Part shown: piece after piece, positions 44,917-53,852 of the stretch
How positions within the stretch are numbered: position 1 is the stretch's first letter
Layout of the letters: every line of letters starts with the position of its first letter
DNA from: Falsiroseomonas algicola
Lineage (GTDB): Bacteria; Pseudomonadota; Alphaproteobacteria; Acetobacterales; Acetobacteraceae
DNA: 64,000 nucleotides
Assembly (NCBI RefSeq): GCF_011040385.1
Contig: NZ_JAAIKB010000001.1
Span: 620,001-684,000, forward strand
Direction of reading: 5' to 3'
Position numbers and translations under genes: made by a program
Notes under the pieces: model-generated
Told to the model about the DNA's origin: nothing
Database searches by the model: none
What the model saw: only the letters and a program-made list of their open reading frames with translations

Positions 44917-45678
44917 ATGCCGCGCCGCGCGGGCGGACGAATGAAGGGCCAGGGCGCGGCCTATCGCCTGGCGCTGTTCGACCGCGAGTTCCTGTTGAGC
45001 CCCGCCATGCGCGGCGTGCGGCTGCAGGTCGAATGCACCAAGGCGGATGAGGCGCTGCGCGCCTGGGGCGTGCGGTCCACCATCGTCGTCTTCGGGGGAT
45101 CGCGGGTGCGGGAGGATGGGCCGGGCGACCAGCCGCGCTGGTATGCGGAAGCGCGCGCCTTCGGCCGCATCGCCAGCGAACAGGGCGGCGCATTGCACTC
45201 GGTGGCAGGGGTGCGGGACAACGTCATCGCGACGGGTGGCGGGCCTGGCATCATGGAGGCAGCCTCACGCGGCGCGCATGACGTCGGCGCACCGGCCATC
45301 GGCTTCAACATCCGCCTGCCGCAGGAACAGGCGCCCAACCCCTACACCACGCCGGCGCTGACCTTCCAGTTCCACTACTTCGCCATCCGCAAGCTTCACC
45401 TGGCGATGCGGGCGCGGGCGCTCGTGGTGTTCCCCGGCGGCTTCGGCACGCTGGACGAGTTGTTCGAATTGCTGACGCTGCGCCAGACGGGGCGTCTCGG
45501 CCCCGTGCCGATCATCCTGGTGGACGAAGCCTATTGGCGCGGCCTGATCCGGTGGGAGGCGCTGGAGCAGACCGGCATGATCGCGCCCGGCGAGCTGGCG
45601 CTGCTGCGTTTCGCCGGCGATGCGGAGGCGGCGTGGCGGGAGATCGAGGCCACGCTGCCGCTGCACCTCTCACGCTGA
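44917..45678 (+). CDS. LOG-family (TIGR00730-type) Rossmann-fold protein
   Basis: Length 253 aa; start at 44917 chosen for GGGGGAGG just upstream. The nucleotide motif VFGGSRVRED, TGGGPGIMEAASRGAHDVG and the hallmark PGGFGTLDELFELLTLRQTGR define the lysine-decarboxylase-like/LOG group, which are mostly cytokinin riboside monophosphate or purine nucleotide phosphoribohydrolases. An N-terminal extension of about 45 residues before the core is typical of the longer subgroup. Target nucleotide unknown. Confidence 0.9.
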   Translation: MPRRAGGRMKGQGAAYRLALFDREFLLSPAMRGVRLQVECTKADEALRAWGVRSTIVVFGGSRVREDGPGDQPRWYAEARAFGRIASEQGGALHSVAGVRDNVIATGGGPGIMEAASRGAHDVGAPAIGFNIRLPQEQAPNPYTTPALTFQFHYFAIRKLHLAMRARALVVFPGGFGTLDELFELLTLRQTGRLGPVPIILVDEAYWRGLIRWEALEQTGMIAPGELALLRFAGDAEAAWREIEATLPLHLSR

Positions 45679-45691
45679 CCGGCGTGGAGGG

Positions 45692-45904
45692 TCAGCCGAA
45701 CGGGCCGGCGTTCCGGCCGCGCATCTGGCTTTCGCGCACGATGCGCTCATGCCCGTCGCGCGAATGCTTCACGCGGTATTCGCGATCCATCTGGTCGTTC
45801 GGCAGTTGCCGCACGATGGTGTAGGTGCCCGCCGGAGCGGAACCGTCATAGCGGCCGGGGACGAATTCGATGGTCTGGCCGACCGTGAAGGTATGGCGTG
45901 CCAT
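45692..45904 (-). CDS. Small conserved-looking hypothetical protein (70 aa)
   Basis: ATG at 45904. Compact basic beta-rich sequence: ARHTFTVGQTIEFVPGRYDG, GTYTIVRQLPNDQMDREYRV, then HERIVRESQMRG. The layout suggests an SH3-like barrel. No catalytic residues or signal are seen. It lies downstream of cspA on the same strand, separated by the cspA terminator. Confidence 0.6.
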   Translation of the reverse strand: MARHTFTVGQTIEFVPGRYDGSAPAGTYTIVRQLPNDQMDREYRVKHSRDGHERIVRESQMRGRNAGPFG

Positions 45905-46026
45905 GGGCTGTCCTCGCGGAACGCGCGGCCCCCGGGAAGGCGGGGCGGAAGGGCTGGCGGTCCGCGCGCCAGTCGCTCCGTCGTCGGAGCTCAACGGGGA
46001 ATGATCGAAACCCCCGCAAAGCGAAA

Positions 46027-46051
46027 CGGCGGGCGCTCGTCGCGCCCGCCG
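46027..46051 (-). terminator. Strong hairpin terminator after cspA
   Basis: A 10-bp perfect stem (CGGCGGGCGC/GCGCCCGCCG) with a 5-nt loop lies 60 bp past the cspA stop. On the minus strand it is followed by TTTCGCTTTG, a weak U-rich run. Probably ends the cspA transcript. Confidence 0.7.
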
Positions 46052-46110
46052 CCTCGAAGCCACTGCTCGAAGCAGGATCCAGGGCGGGTTTCCCCACCCC
46101 GGAACCGGCC

Positions 46111-46317
46111 TCAGGCCGCGCGCAGGTTGGTCGCGGAGGTCTTGCCCTCGCGGCCCTGCTGGATCTCGTAGGAGAGCTTGTCGCCCTCGCGCGGCTCCTG
46201 CAGGCCGGAGCGCTGGACGTCGGAGATGTGGAGGAACACGTCCTTGGAGCCGTCATCCGGCTGGATGAAGCCGTAGCCCTTGGTCGCGTTGAACCACTTA
46301 ACGGTGCCGGTAGCCAT
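46111..46317 (-). CDS. cspA: Cold-shock domain protein, CspA family
   Basis: Length 68 aa; ATG at 46317. Single OB-fold with RNP1 (KGYGFIQ) and RNP2 (VFLHIS) motifs and the opening TGTVKWFNATKGYGF. It binds single-stranded RNA/DNA, likely an RNA chaperone in cold or stress. The 238-bp gap upstream could provide a long 5-prime leader as in other csp genes. Confidence 0.95.
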   Translation of the reverse strand: MATGTVKWFNATKGYGFIQPDDGSKDVFLHISDVQRSGLQEPREGDKLSYEIQQGREGKTSATNLRAA

Positions 46318-46555
46318 GAGGATATCCCCTTCATGTCTGTGTCCCGTCACGCGAACGCCGCGTGCCGGATCGAGCTTTGAGGGGAAACGAAACCCGGGCT
46401 CGGCGCTCGATCACGAGCAAGGAGAGCAGGCCGAACCAAACAAGGCTGACGGGAGGAATATGAGGCTTCCGCCCCGTCACCGCAACCCATAACTGCGACC
46501 GTCGCTCGCGACGGTGGTCACGCTCTCGCGTCCGACGTGTGGCGGCAACGATCCG
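46318..46555 (-). other. Upstream region of cspA with a perfect short hairpin
   Basis: No gene was found here. ACCGTCGC-TC-GCGACGGT (46498-46515) is a perfect 8-bp inverted repeat placed 41 bp past the stop of the upstream phosphotransferase gene, suitable as its transcript end though no U-run follows. The remainder (about 46318-46490) is the probable cspA promoter and leader. No conserved csp leader motif could be verified by eye. Confidence 0.45.
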
Positions 46556-47794
46556 TCAGGCGTGGCGGACCAGCTTCTCCAGCCAGCGCGCCGCCAGTTC
46601 CGGCTTCGAATCCCGCAGCGCCTTGTGCCAGCCCCACAGCGCCGCCATGCGCATCATGTTGTAGCCGGTTGCTTCCGGCGGCAGCGTCCGCGCCCAGCCG
46701 ATGCGCGCGGGATCGGGCTCCGGCAGCGCATCATCGGTGGCGTAGAAGCGCCATCCCGTGCCGATCGGCGCCAGCGCCCAGTTGTCCCAGTCGATGATCG
46801 TCATGCCGCCCTCGGCGCCGACCAGGATGTTCCCGCAATGCATGTCGTCATGGAAGACGAAGAGCGGCATGCGCTGCAGCAGTTCCGCCAGGTGATCGTG
46901 CCGGCGCGCCAGGATCAGCGCGACATCGTCGAGCGAGTAGTGCCGCAGATGCGGCTCCACCGCCGGCGGCACCACCTTGGCGACAAGGTCGCGCAGCCGG
47001 TCGAGGAAGACTGGCACCAGGCTCGGCCCCTTCTCCAGGCTCGCCGGCGGCACCTGCGCCCAGTAGCGGTAGAGCAGCTCGTCATGCGTCGCCATCCAGC
47101 GATCGAGCGGCAGCGGCGCGCCGTCGAAGAAGGCCTGGAAGGTGGAGGTGAAGGGCCCATCCACCAGCACGCCGAAGTGGCGCGGCGCCATCAGCCGTTC
47201 CGCATCGATGTTGTCGAACAGCAGCGCTTCCGCGCGCACGCGGCGCATGTCGCGCTTGTCGGACCGCATCACCTTCTCCACGACGGAAAGCGGCGCCGCG
47301 CCATCGGCGAAGGCGATGTCGTGCCGGAACAGCGCCATGCCGATCAGCCCCGGGCGCATGCGCGCCGTCGCCAGCGACGCCACGGGGTGGCCGGTCGCCT
47401 GCGCCAGGAAGGCGCCGAGGCGCTCCAGCGCCGCCGTATCGTGGAACCTTGCGATGAAGTCGTCCTGCAACGCGGCCCGTTCCGCCACGCGCCCCGCGAT
47501 CCATTCCTGGTCGCGATGCCCGGCCTCGACCAGCAGCGAATAGGCGAGATGCGCGGTCCGCCACTTCGTCGCGGCCGACAACTCCTCCGCCAGCGCCACC
47601 AGCGGACCCGTCTCGCGCAGGCAGGCATCCGGATCGCGGCCGAGCAGCGGCGCCAGATGCGCCGAGGCCGCGGCGCGGTCGCCGCCCCGCAACGATGCCA
47701 GCGCCGCGGTCAGCCCGGCTTCCACATCCTCACCCAAGATCGCCACTATTCCCCAGCCCGCACCCTGCCATGGCGGCGTGGCGGCATGTTCCAT
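46556..47794 (-). CDS. APH-fold phosphotransferase family protein
   Basis: Length 412 aa. The C-terminal kinase lobe has FHDDMHCGNILVGAEGGMTIIDWDNWALAPIG, the Brenner-like HxDxxxxN and the DWD/DFG-equivalent of aminoglycoside/choline kinases. The first 100 residues are helical (VEAGLTAALASLRGGDRAAASAHLAPLL) and a VVEKVMRSDKRDMRRVRAEALLF segment may supply the ATP Lys. Phosphorylation of a glycan or lipid-linked alcohol would fit the neighbouring glycosyltransferases. Divergent from the giant glycosyltransferase gene. Confidence 0.8.
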   Translation of the reverse strand: MEHAATPPWQGAGWGIVAILGEDVEAGLTAALASLRGGDRAAASAHLAPLLGRDPDACLRETGPLVALAEELSAATKWRTAHLAYSLLVEAGHRDQEWIAGRVAERAALQDDFIARFHDTAALERLGAFLAQATGHPVASLATARMRPGLIGMALFRHDIAFADGAAPLSVVEKVMRSDKRDMRRVRAEALLFDNIDAERLMAPRHFGVLVDGPFTSTFQAFFDGAPLPLDRWMATHDELLYRYWAQVPPASLEKGPSLVPVFLDRLRDLVAKVVPPAVEPHLRHYSLDDVALILARRHDHLAELLQRMPLFVFHDDMHCGNILVGAEGGMTIIDWDNWALAPIGTGWRFYATDDALPEPDPARIGWARTLPPEATGYNMMRMAALWGWHKALRDSKPELAARWLEKLVRHA

Positions 47795-47857
47795 CCCGCG
47801 TCACGCGGCGTCTCCCCCCGGCGCGCCAACCCCCTGGCCATGGCGCCATCCCAGATT

Positions 47858-47875
47858 TGTCACGCAAATGTGACA
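47858..47875. promoter_or_regulatory. Palindromic site upstream of the giant glycosyltransferase gene
   Basis: TGTCAC-GCAAAT-GTGACA has 6-bp arms with a 6-bp AT-rich centre, in a lower-GC island within the 238-bp divergent gap. Spacing matches dimeric regulators of CRP/FNR-like size, although the half-site is not the classical TGTGA. The phosphotransferase start is 64 bp to the left and the giant gene start 158 bp to the right. Confidence 0.4.
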
Positions 47876-48032
47876 CAGACTTTACGGGCCGCCAAACCCG
47901 CCCTAGAAAGTCCGAAGGCGGGCCATGCGCCATCGCAAGGGCAGGCCTGCCGTCATATGGGCGTCCAGGGGCGGTTGTTGAACAGGCGCATCGGGGCTTC
48001 ATCGGCTTCGTCCCGACCGAGGTAGCGGCTCG

Positions 48033-51000
48033 ATGATGATGATCTACCGCTGCGTCTGCTACCCGCGGACTGGCGCCTGGGACAGCCTGAACCTCGACCT
48101 CGACGAGAAGAACATCCTCTTCCACGTGTCGGTGCGGCCGGACCGGCGGCAGATCGTGGTCAATGAGCTGGTGGATGGCGCCTGGGGCGTCGAGCGCACC
48201 CTGCCCATCGACCTCTCGGCGATCGAGATGCTGCCGATGCTCGTGGTCGCGACGCCGGCGCATATCCACCTGATCCTGGGTGGCGAGGTCCGCGCCACCG
48301 TCGCGGTCCAGTGGCCGCAGGGCCGCCAGGTTACCGTCCGCGCCAGCATGCCCTGGTTCGCCACCCAGCCCTTCGACCCCTTCAGCGTCGCGGCCGGCAC
48401 CCGCGCCTGGCTGCCCAGCGAGGGGATCGGGGCGGAGGCGCTTCGCGGCTTCCTGGCCGCCCCTGATTGGCAGGGCGGGCCGGTCGGCATCACCATCGGC
48501 GCCGACCGCTTCGCCGCCCAGGCCATGCCGGCGCCTTCCGCCCCCGGCCTGCCGAGGGGCTTCGTGGTGCCGCTCGACCCCGCTTCGCGCGACGCGCTGG
48601 CCCAGGCGGAGGCCAGCCAGCGCCGCGCCACGCCCGTCACCATCGAATTCGGCATCGACGACCCTGCCTTTGCCGGCACCGCCACCGGCTGGGTCAATGC
48701 CCCGGGCGTGGTCGAAGGCGTGACGGAAGGACGCATCACCGGCTGGGTGCGCGGCCGCGGCGCGCCGCCCCGGCTGGAGGTCCTGCTGGATGGCGCGCCC
48801 GTGCCGGCCCAGGTGACGCTGGGCGGGGAGCCCCGCTTCCCCCGCGACTCGCTGCTCGGCAGCCGCCGGCCGCAGGAAGGCGGCGATGGCTATGCGCCTG
48901 AACGGCGCAGCAGCTTCACCATCGACCTGGCGCCGGATGCCGCCGCCCGCCTGCGCGCCAGCGGGGCCTGGGTGCAGGTGGTGGGCGATGGCGCCAAGCT
49001 GATCGGCGGCAGCCTCGCCCTGGCCAGGCCGGAGCGGGAGGCGGAACCACCCCCCAGCCCGCCCCCCGCCGCCGAGGTGGCGGAGGAGACGGTCGGCTCC
49101 GGCCAGGCGGGTGGCGCGGTGCAGGTGCTGCGCCTGGATGTGCCGCCCGCCAGCGCGGAGGATGTGTGGCTGGACCTGGTGGCGCCGAATGGCGACATCC
49201 CGCTGCACCTGCGCTACCGCGCGGCGGAGAACTGGCTGGTCACCAACCACTGCACCGACGGGGTCTGGGGGTCGGAGACGGTGCTCGGCCGCCTGCCCTC
49301 CTCCTGGTACCGCCTCGTGGTGGATGTCGAGATCGGCGCGGGGCGCTGCGTCATCGCCGTGAACCACCTGCCCTGGGGGGAGGTCACCGGCTCGCTGCTG
49401 GGCAGCGAGGAGTTGACGGTGCGCGGCCCGCACCAGCGCTTCGCCCGCCGCACCCCGCGCGCCGCCCCGCCGCCCCCGCCGCCCATGCCGCCGGCCGGTG
49501 CGGTGGACCGGATCCTGCGCGATTCGGTGCTGGGCTGGGCGGTCGATGCCGAGCCCGATGCGATGCTGGAGATCGATATCGGCGAGGGCCCGGTGCGCGT
49601 GGCGCCGCGCTGGATGGACCTGCCCGCCCTCGCGGCGCGGCTCGGACGCCCCGGCACGCGGATCGGCTTCGAGGCCACGCTGCCGGAGGCGCTGCGCGGC
49701 CGGCTCGGCCGCCACCTCCGCCTGGCCCGCCTGTCGATCGGCGGCCGTCCCCTCTCCCTGCCCCCCGCCTGGACCAGCGCGGTGACGGACGTCGATGGCT
49801 TCACCCTGCGGGGGGAGGTGGTCGGCACGCCGCCCGGGCGGACGCCCCGCATCGGCCTGATGGTCGCCGGCCAGGCGCGGGACGTCGCGACGGCGGTCTG
49901 GGTGGAGCCGCCGCTGCCGGGCCTGCGCACCAGCGGCGGCAGCCAGGCCCGCCACGGTTTCGAGATCGAGCTGCCCGGCACCATCTGGACCGATATCGGC
50001 GCGGTGCCGGATGCGGCCATCGACGTCGTCATCGACGGGCGGGTGATCGAGCCCTCCCGCCTCCTCTTCACGCGCGCCATGGCGCAGCAGGCGCTGGTGC
50101 GGGCGGCGCAGATCGGCGATGGCACGGCGGCCGGGCAGTGCAACGCGCTGCTCGCGGCGGAGCATCTGGGCTTCGGGAGGTTCCTGCCGGACCTGCCGGA
50201 GGAGGCGGCGCGCTTCCACCGGGACTTCGCCCGCCGCATGAAGCTCGGCGACTTCCTGGCACGCCACGCCGCCAAGGCGCCGGCCGCCGCCACCCTGCAC
50301 CGCGCCGCGCCCGAAGCCACGGCGGAGGATCGCCAGCGCGTCGCCGTCTGGCGCGCGCTCCGCGCCGTCAATGCGCGGCTGGCCGATGAGGGCGACCCCA
50401 TCTTCTACCACGCCAGGCTGGTGGAGGCGTCGCACCAGCTGGAGGGCGAGGCGCGGGAGCATTTCTGGTTCGGCCTGGTGCCGACCCTCTGCGCCACCAA
50501 CGAATTGCCACTGCTGGAACGCGCGGTGCCGCTTTCCACCTGGTTCCACCATGAGGAGCGTGCGGATGCCTGGGCGCTCAGCTCCGCCATCCCGCTGCTG
50601 GCGGCGGCGGGGGAGGTCCGGCGGGCGACCGATGCGCTCTACAAGCTCGCCGGCAGCATGCAGGGCTGGATCAACACGGCCTGCATCGGCTTCGCGCTCC
50701 GTCACCTCGAACGCCAGGCGGCGGAGGGGCTGCTGGCGGAGGCGGAGCTGGAACGCTTCCGCTACGCCTTCCTCGCCCTGCTCGATGCCTTCAAGGGGGA
50801 ATGGTTCTCCCGCCTGCATGACCGGCACCTGGTGGAGACGCTGGTGCTGCTGATGGACCGGCGGCACCTGATGCCGGACTACCTGGCGCAGGACATGGTC
50901 CGCGCCGCGCTCCGCCATTACGGGCTTTCCCCGGCCTTCTGGACGCGGTGGCAAGCCGGGCCCGCGCGGCGGGAGACGGGCCCGGACACGCTGATGGGCG

Positions 51001-53549
51001 TGGCCCATCGCCGATTCCGCCAGATCGAGGCCGCGCTCGGCGATCCCGCGCGGGTGGACCAGCGGCTGGGCACGCTGCACGCGGCGCTCGACTTCTTCCG
51101 CGGCCACGGCAACCCGGAAGCCGTGATCTGGATGCGCGAATTGGCGGCGCATGGTCTGCGCGCCGGCAGCACCGCCAATCCCGGCACCATCGGCCGGCTG
51201 CTGACGGACCTCGTCGCGCTGGATGCGCGCGACGCGGTGCGCATCGCCGCCATGCCGGGCCTGCCCGCGCCCGGCGGGCTGTCCGGGCTCGGCATCGCGC
51301 CCGATGGGCTGCGCGACCTGCTGCGGGAGATGCGGCCCCAGCCGCGCGGCATGACGGAGCAGGCGCAGCGCAGCCTGTGCCGCCTGCTTCTGGCCGCCGA
51401 TCCATCCCCTTCCATGGTGGAGGAAGCGTCGGACCTTGCGACCATGCTGGCCGATGCGCGCTACCTGCATGTCGGCGCGGATGCGCTGAGCCTGCTGGCC
51501 GTGCGCCTCGCCGCCGCCCCGCCGGGCCAGGGCCATGGCGGCGCCGCGATGGCGCTGCGCCTGGTGCGGCGCTTCGCCGCGGCGATGACGCGGGCGGTGG
51601 ATGGCGGCGGCGCGCCGCAGCTGCCGGCGCCGCTGCTGGCCGGCCTGGCGCGGCTGCTGCAGATGCTGGAAGTCCAGCGCCTGCCGGAACTGGCGGAAGC
51701 GGTGACGGCTCTGCAGGCGCTGCGGGATTCCATCCATCTCCGCTACCGCCACCGGCACGACCCGGCGCTGGCGCCGGTGGAGCGCCCGGCCATCGCCTTC
51801 GATCCCCGGGCGCTCGCGGGCGACGTGCTGGTCTGCGTCTATTCCTGCAACAAGTACCTCGACACCCGCGTGGCCGCGATCCGGGAGACCTGGATGCGCG
51901 ACCTGGCCGCGGTCGGCGCGCGCTGCATCGTCATCGTGGGCGATGGCGACGACCGGCTGGATGGCGACGTGCTGCGCCTCGCGGTCTCCGACCGCTACGA
52001 GGACCTGCCGCAGAAGACGCTGCGCATGGTGGAATGGGTGCATGCCAACACCGATGCGCAATACCTCATCAAGATCGATGACGACTGCTACCTGAGCACA
52101 GAGAACTACTTCGGCACGCTGGACTGGCGCGCGCATCACTATCACGGCCGGCTGCTGGAACGCGCGATCGGCGGCACGGACCGCGTCTGGCACCACCTGA
52201 AGTCCAGCAGCGAACGCGCCCGCAGCATCGACCGCTCGCCCGAACCCTCCCGCTACTGCGATGGTGGCGGCGTCTACACCCTGTCCCGCTTCGCCATGGG
52301 GCGGCTGGTCGCGGCCGCGGCGCGGCGGGACGGCCAGCGCCTGATCGCGCGGTCCTTCATGGAGGACAAGCTCGTCGGCGACCTGCTGGCCATGGAGGAG
52401 ATCTTTCCCGACAACACCGACTACGAGAGCTACCAGCGCCGCCGCACCTTCGGGGCCGCGCATCCCATCGGCATCTACGAGAACACCTTCTTCCCGAGCG
52501 CGCTCGGCCCCGCCAAGGTCGCGCATCTCGACCTGGACCGCGACCAGGCGCGCGCCCATGCGCTGCGCGGCCAGCTCGACCTCAGCCCGAAGAAGCTCTG
52601 GCCCAGCTTCGCCTCCGTCGGCACCGACCACACCCACCACCAGCTCGAACTGCTGAGCGACGGGGAGGTGCTGGCCCGGGCGCAGGCGGAGCCGATCGGC
52701 GTGGTGCTGGCGGCGCGGAACGAGATGACGATGCTGCCGCATCTGCTGGACCACTACCGGTCGATCGGCGTCCGCGCCTTCTACGCCGTGGACAACGCCT
52801 CCGACGATGGCTCGCGCGAATGGCTGCTCGCCCAGCCCGATGTCGTCGTCTATTCCGCGGCCGGGGAATACCGCACCTCCCATTACGGCGTGACTTGGCA
52901 GCAGACGGTGCTGGCGCATCATTTCATCAGCCGCTGGGCGGTGGTGGCGGATGCGGACGAGTTCCTGATCTATCCCGGCTGGCGGAACCGCAGCCTCGCG
53001 GAATTCGTGGCGGCGGTGGAGGCGGAGCGCGCCAATGCCGTGCCGCTCTGGATGGTGGACATGTACCCGGCCGGCCCGCTGGAGGAGGCGGATTTCACCC
53101 AGCGCCCCCCCTTCGAGGCCGCGACCTGGATGGATCGGGAGCCGGTGCAGGCCTTCCGCCTGACCAGTTGCTTCTACAGCAACCGCTGCCAGCAGGTCTC
53201 CGCGCTGCGCCATCGCCTGCTGCCGGACAGCGAACCCAACGGCTTCGTGGCGGAGAAGGTGGCGCTGTTCCGCTACCAGCCCTGGATCCGCGTCAGCGAG
53301 GGCATCCACAGCGCGACCAATCTGCGCCTGTCCCGCCAGCCCGCCGTCTTCGCCCACTTCAAGTACCACGCGGGCTTCCGCCGGAAGATCCTGGAGGAGA
53401 TCGACCGCGGCCAGCACTACAACGGCGCGGCCGAGTACAAGCGCTACGCCGCCATGGTGGCCGAGAGCGCGGGCGCCTTCGGGCGGGAGGGCCTGTCGGT
53501 GCAACTCGGCCCGGATGGCTTCCTGCCGCCGCGGTCACGGCAGCCTTAG
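48033..53549 (+). CDS. Giant protein: two galectin-like domains, GT31-like and GT2/GT92-like glycosyltransferase domains
   Basis: Length 1838 aa, start at MMMIYRC with GAGG about 11 bp upstream; no signal peptide or membrane helix. Residues about 5-105 and 360-465 look galectin-like. They keep H-x3-R, N, W and E at galectin spacing: His31, Arg35, Asn44, Trp51, Glu54, and His392, Arg396, Asn405, Trp412, Glu415. Beta-sandwich stretches with GxITGWVRG-like motifs lie around 230-330 and 490-680, then a helical middle to about 1240. Residues 1264-1500 carry GT31 signs: AIRETWMRD, EDLPQKTL, IKIDDDCYL (Asp1349-1351), YCDGGGVYTLS and FMEDKLVG (Glu1444-Asp1445). Residues 1553-1810 form a second transferase: VVLAARNEMTMLPHLLDHYRSIGV and VADADEFLIYP with Asp1640-x-Asp1642. 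It probably builds a beta-linked galactose-type glycan in the cytoplasm. The domain calls are by eye. Confidence 0.85.
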   Translation: MMMIYRCVCYPRTGAWDSLNLDLDEKNILFHVSVRPDRRQIVVNELVDGAWGVERTLPIDLSAIEMLPMLVVATPAHIHLILGGEVRATVAVQWPQGRQVTVRASMPWFATQPFDPFSVAAGTRAWLPSEGIGAEALRGFLAAPDWQGGPVGITIGADRFAAQAMPAPSAPGLPRGFVVPLDPASRDALAQAEASQRRATPVTIEFGIDDPAFAGTATGWVNAPGVVEGVTEGRITGWVRGRGAPPRLEVLLDGAPVPAQVTLGGEPRFPRDSLLGSRRPQEGGDGYAPERRSSFTIDLAPDAAARLRASGAWVQVVGDGAKLIGGSLALARPEREAEPPPSPPPAAEVAEETVGSGQAGGAVQVLRLDVPPASAEDVWLDLVAPNGDIPLHLRYRAAENWLVTNHCTDGVWGSETVLGRLPSSWYRLVVDVEIGAGRCVIAVNHLPWGEVTGSLLGSEELTVRGPHQRFARRTPRAAPPPPPPMPPAGAVDRILRDSVLGWAVDAEPDAMLEIDIGEGPVRVAPRWMDLPALAARLGRPGTRIGFEATLPEALRGRLGRHLRLARLSIGGRPLSLPPAWTSAVTDVDGFTLRGEVVGTPPGRTPRIGLMVAGQARDVATAVWVEPPLPGLRTSGGSQARHGFEIELPGTIWTDIGAVPDAAIDVVIDGRVIEPSRLLFTRAMAQQALVRAAQIGDGTAAGQCNALLAAEHLGFGRFLPDLPEEAARFHRDFARRMKLGDFLARHAAKAPAAATLHRAAPEATAEDRQRVAVWRALRAVNARLADEGDPIFYHARLVEASHQLEGEAREHFWFGLVPTLCATNELPLLERAVPLSTWFHHEERADAWALSSAIPLLAAAGEVRRATDALYKLAGSMQGWINTACIGFALRHLERQAAEGLLAEAELERFRYAFLALLDAFKGEWFSRLHDRHLVETLVLLMDRRHLMPDYLAQDMVRAALRHYGLSPAFWTRWQAGPARRETGPDTLMGVAHRRFRQIEAALGDPARVDQRLGTLHAALDFFRGHGNPEAVIWMRELAAHGLRAGSTANPGTIGRLLTDLVALDARDAVRIAAMPGLPAPGGLSGLGIAPDGLRDLLREMRPQPRGMTEQAQRSLCRLLLAADPSPSMVEEASDLATMLADARYLHVGADALSLLAVRLAAAPPGQGHGGAAMALRLVRRFAAAMTRAVDGGGAPQLPAPLLAGLARLLQMLEVQRLPELAEAVTALQALRDSIHLRYRHRHDPALAPVERPAIAFDPRALAGDVLVCVYSCNKYLDTRVAAIRETWMRDLAAVGARCIVIVGDGDDRLDGDVLRLAVSDRYEDLPQKTLRMVEWVHANTDAQYLIKIDDDCYLSTENYFGTLDWRAHHYHGRLLERAIGGTDRVWHHLKSSSERARSIDRSPEPSRYCDGGGVYTLSRFAMGRLVAAAARRDGQRLIARSFMEDKLVGDLLAMEEIFPDNTDYESYQRRRTFGAAHPIGIYENTFFPSALGPAKVAHLDLDRDQARAHALRGQLDLSPKKLWPSFASVGTDHTHHQLELLSDGEVLARAQAEPIGVVLAARNEMTMLPHLLDHYRSIGVRAFYAVDNASDDGSREWLLAQPDVVVYSAAGEYRTSHYGVTWQQTVLAHHFISRWAVVADADEFLIYPGWRNRSLAEFVAAVEAERANAVPLWMVDMYPAGPLEEADFTQRPPFEAATWMDREPVQAFRLTSCFYSNRCQQVSALRHRLLPDSEPNGFVAEKVALFRYQPWIRVSEGIHSATNLRLSRQPAVFAHFKYHAGFRRKILEEIDRGQHYNGAAEYKRYAAMVAESAGAFGREGLSVQLGPDGFLPPRSRQP

Positions 53550-53553
53550 ACAG

Positions 53554-53577
53554 GACGATCCAGAAAACAGGATCGTC
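53554..53577 (+). terminator. Hairpin right after the giant glycosyltransferase gene
   Basis: GACGATCC-AGAAAACA-GGATCGTC, a perfect 8-bp stem with an A-rich loop, begins 5 bp after the stop codon. The U-run is poor (TGATCACTTC), so termination may be partial or Rho-assisted. Confidence 0.6.
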
Positions 53578-53852
53578 TGATCACTTCGCCGTGACGGGCG
53601 GAGGGCGATGGGTATGCGAGGAGGTTCGGCGCCTCTTTGCGCATCCGGACAGCATGTCTTTACACGGCGCTAACAACTCCTGCCCAGGCTCTCCCTGTTT
53701 CTGCCTTGCCAAGGCCGGCAGACTGCGTCGATGTGAGGCGGTTGTAGTCGCCCCCTTGGTTCTCAACCTGACATCATCTCAATAAAAATACTTTTCACGG
53801 CAAATCAACCATCCTACGGTCGGGTCGGCCGTCACGAGTTTGTCAGAAACCC
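53578..53852 (+). promoter_or_regulatory. Intergenic region with AT-rich island before the 665-aa gene
   Basis: No gene was found. GC falls sharply at about 53760-53810 (ctcaataaaaatacttttc), the most AT-rich stretch of the locus. This suggests a separate promoter for the downstream pair rather than read-through from the giant gene. Exact -35/-10 boxes cannot be fixed by eye. Confidence 0.45.

Noticed and set aside
47730-53504. A 1924-codon open frame on the minus strand opposite the giant gene
   Set aside because: High GC makes long antisense frames common. Its translation is rich in Arg, His, Gln and Gly with no domain signal, while the plus strand shows clear galectin-like and glycosyltransferase motifs.
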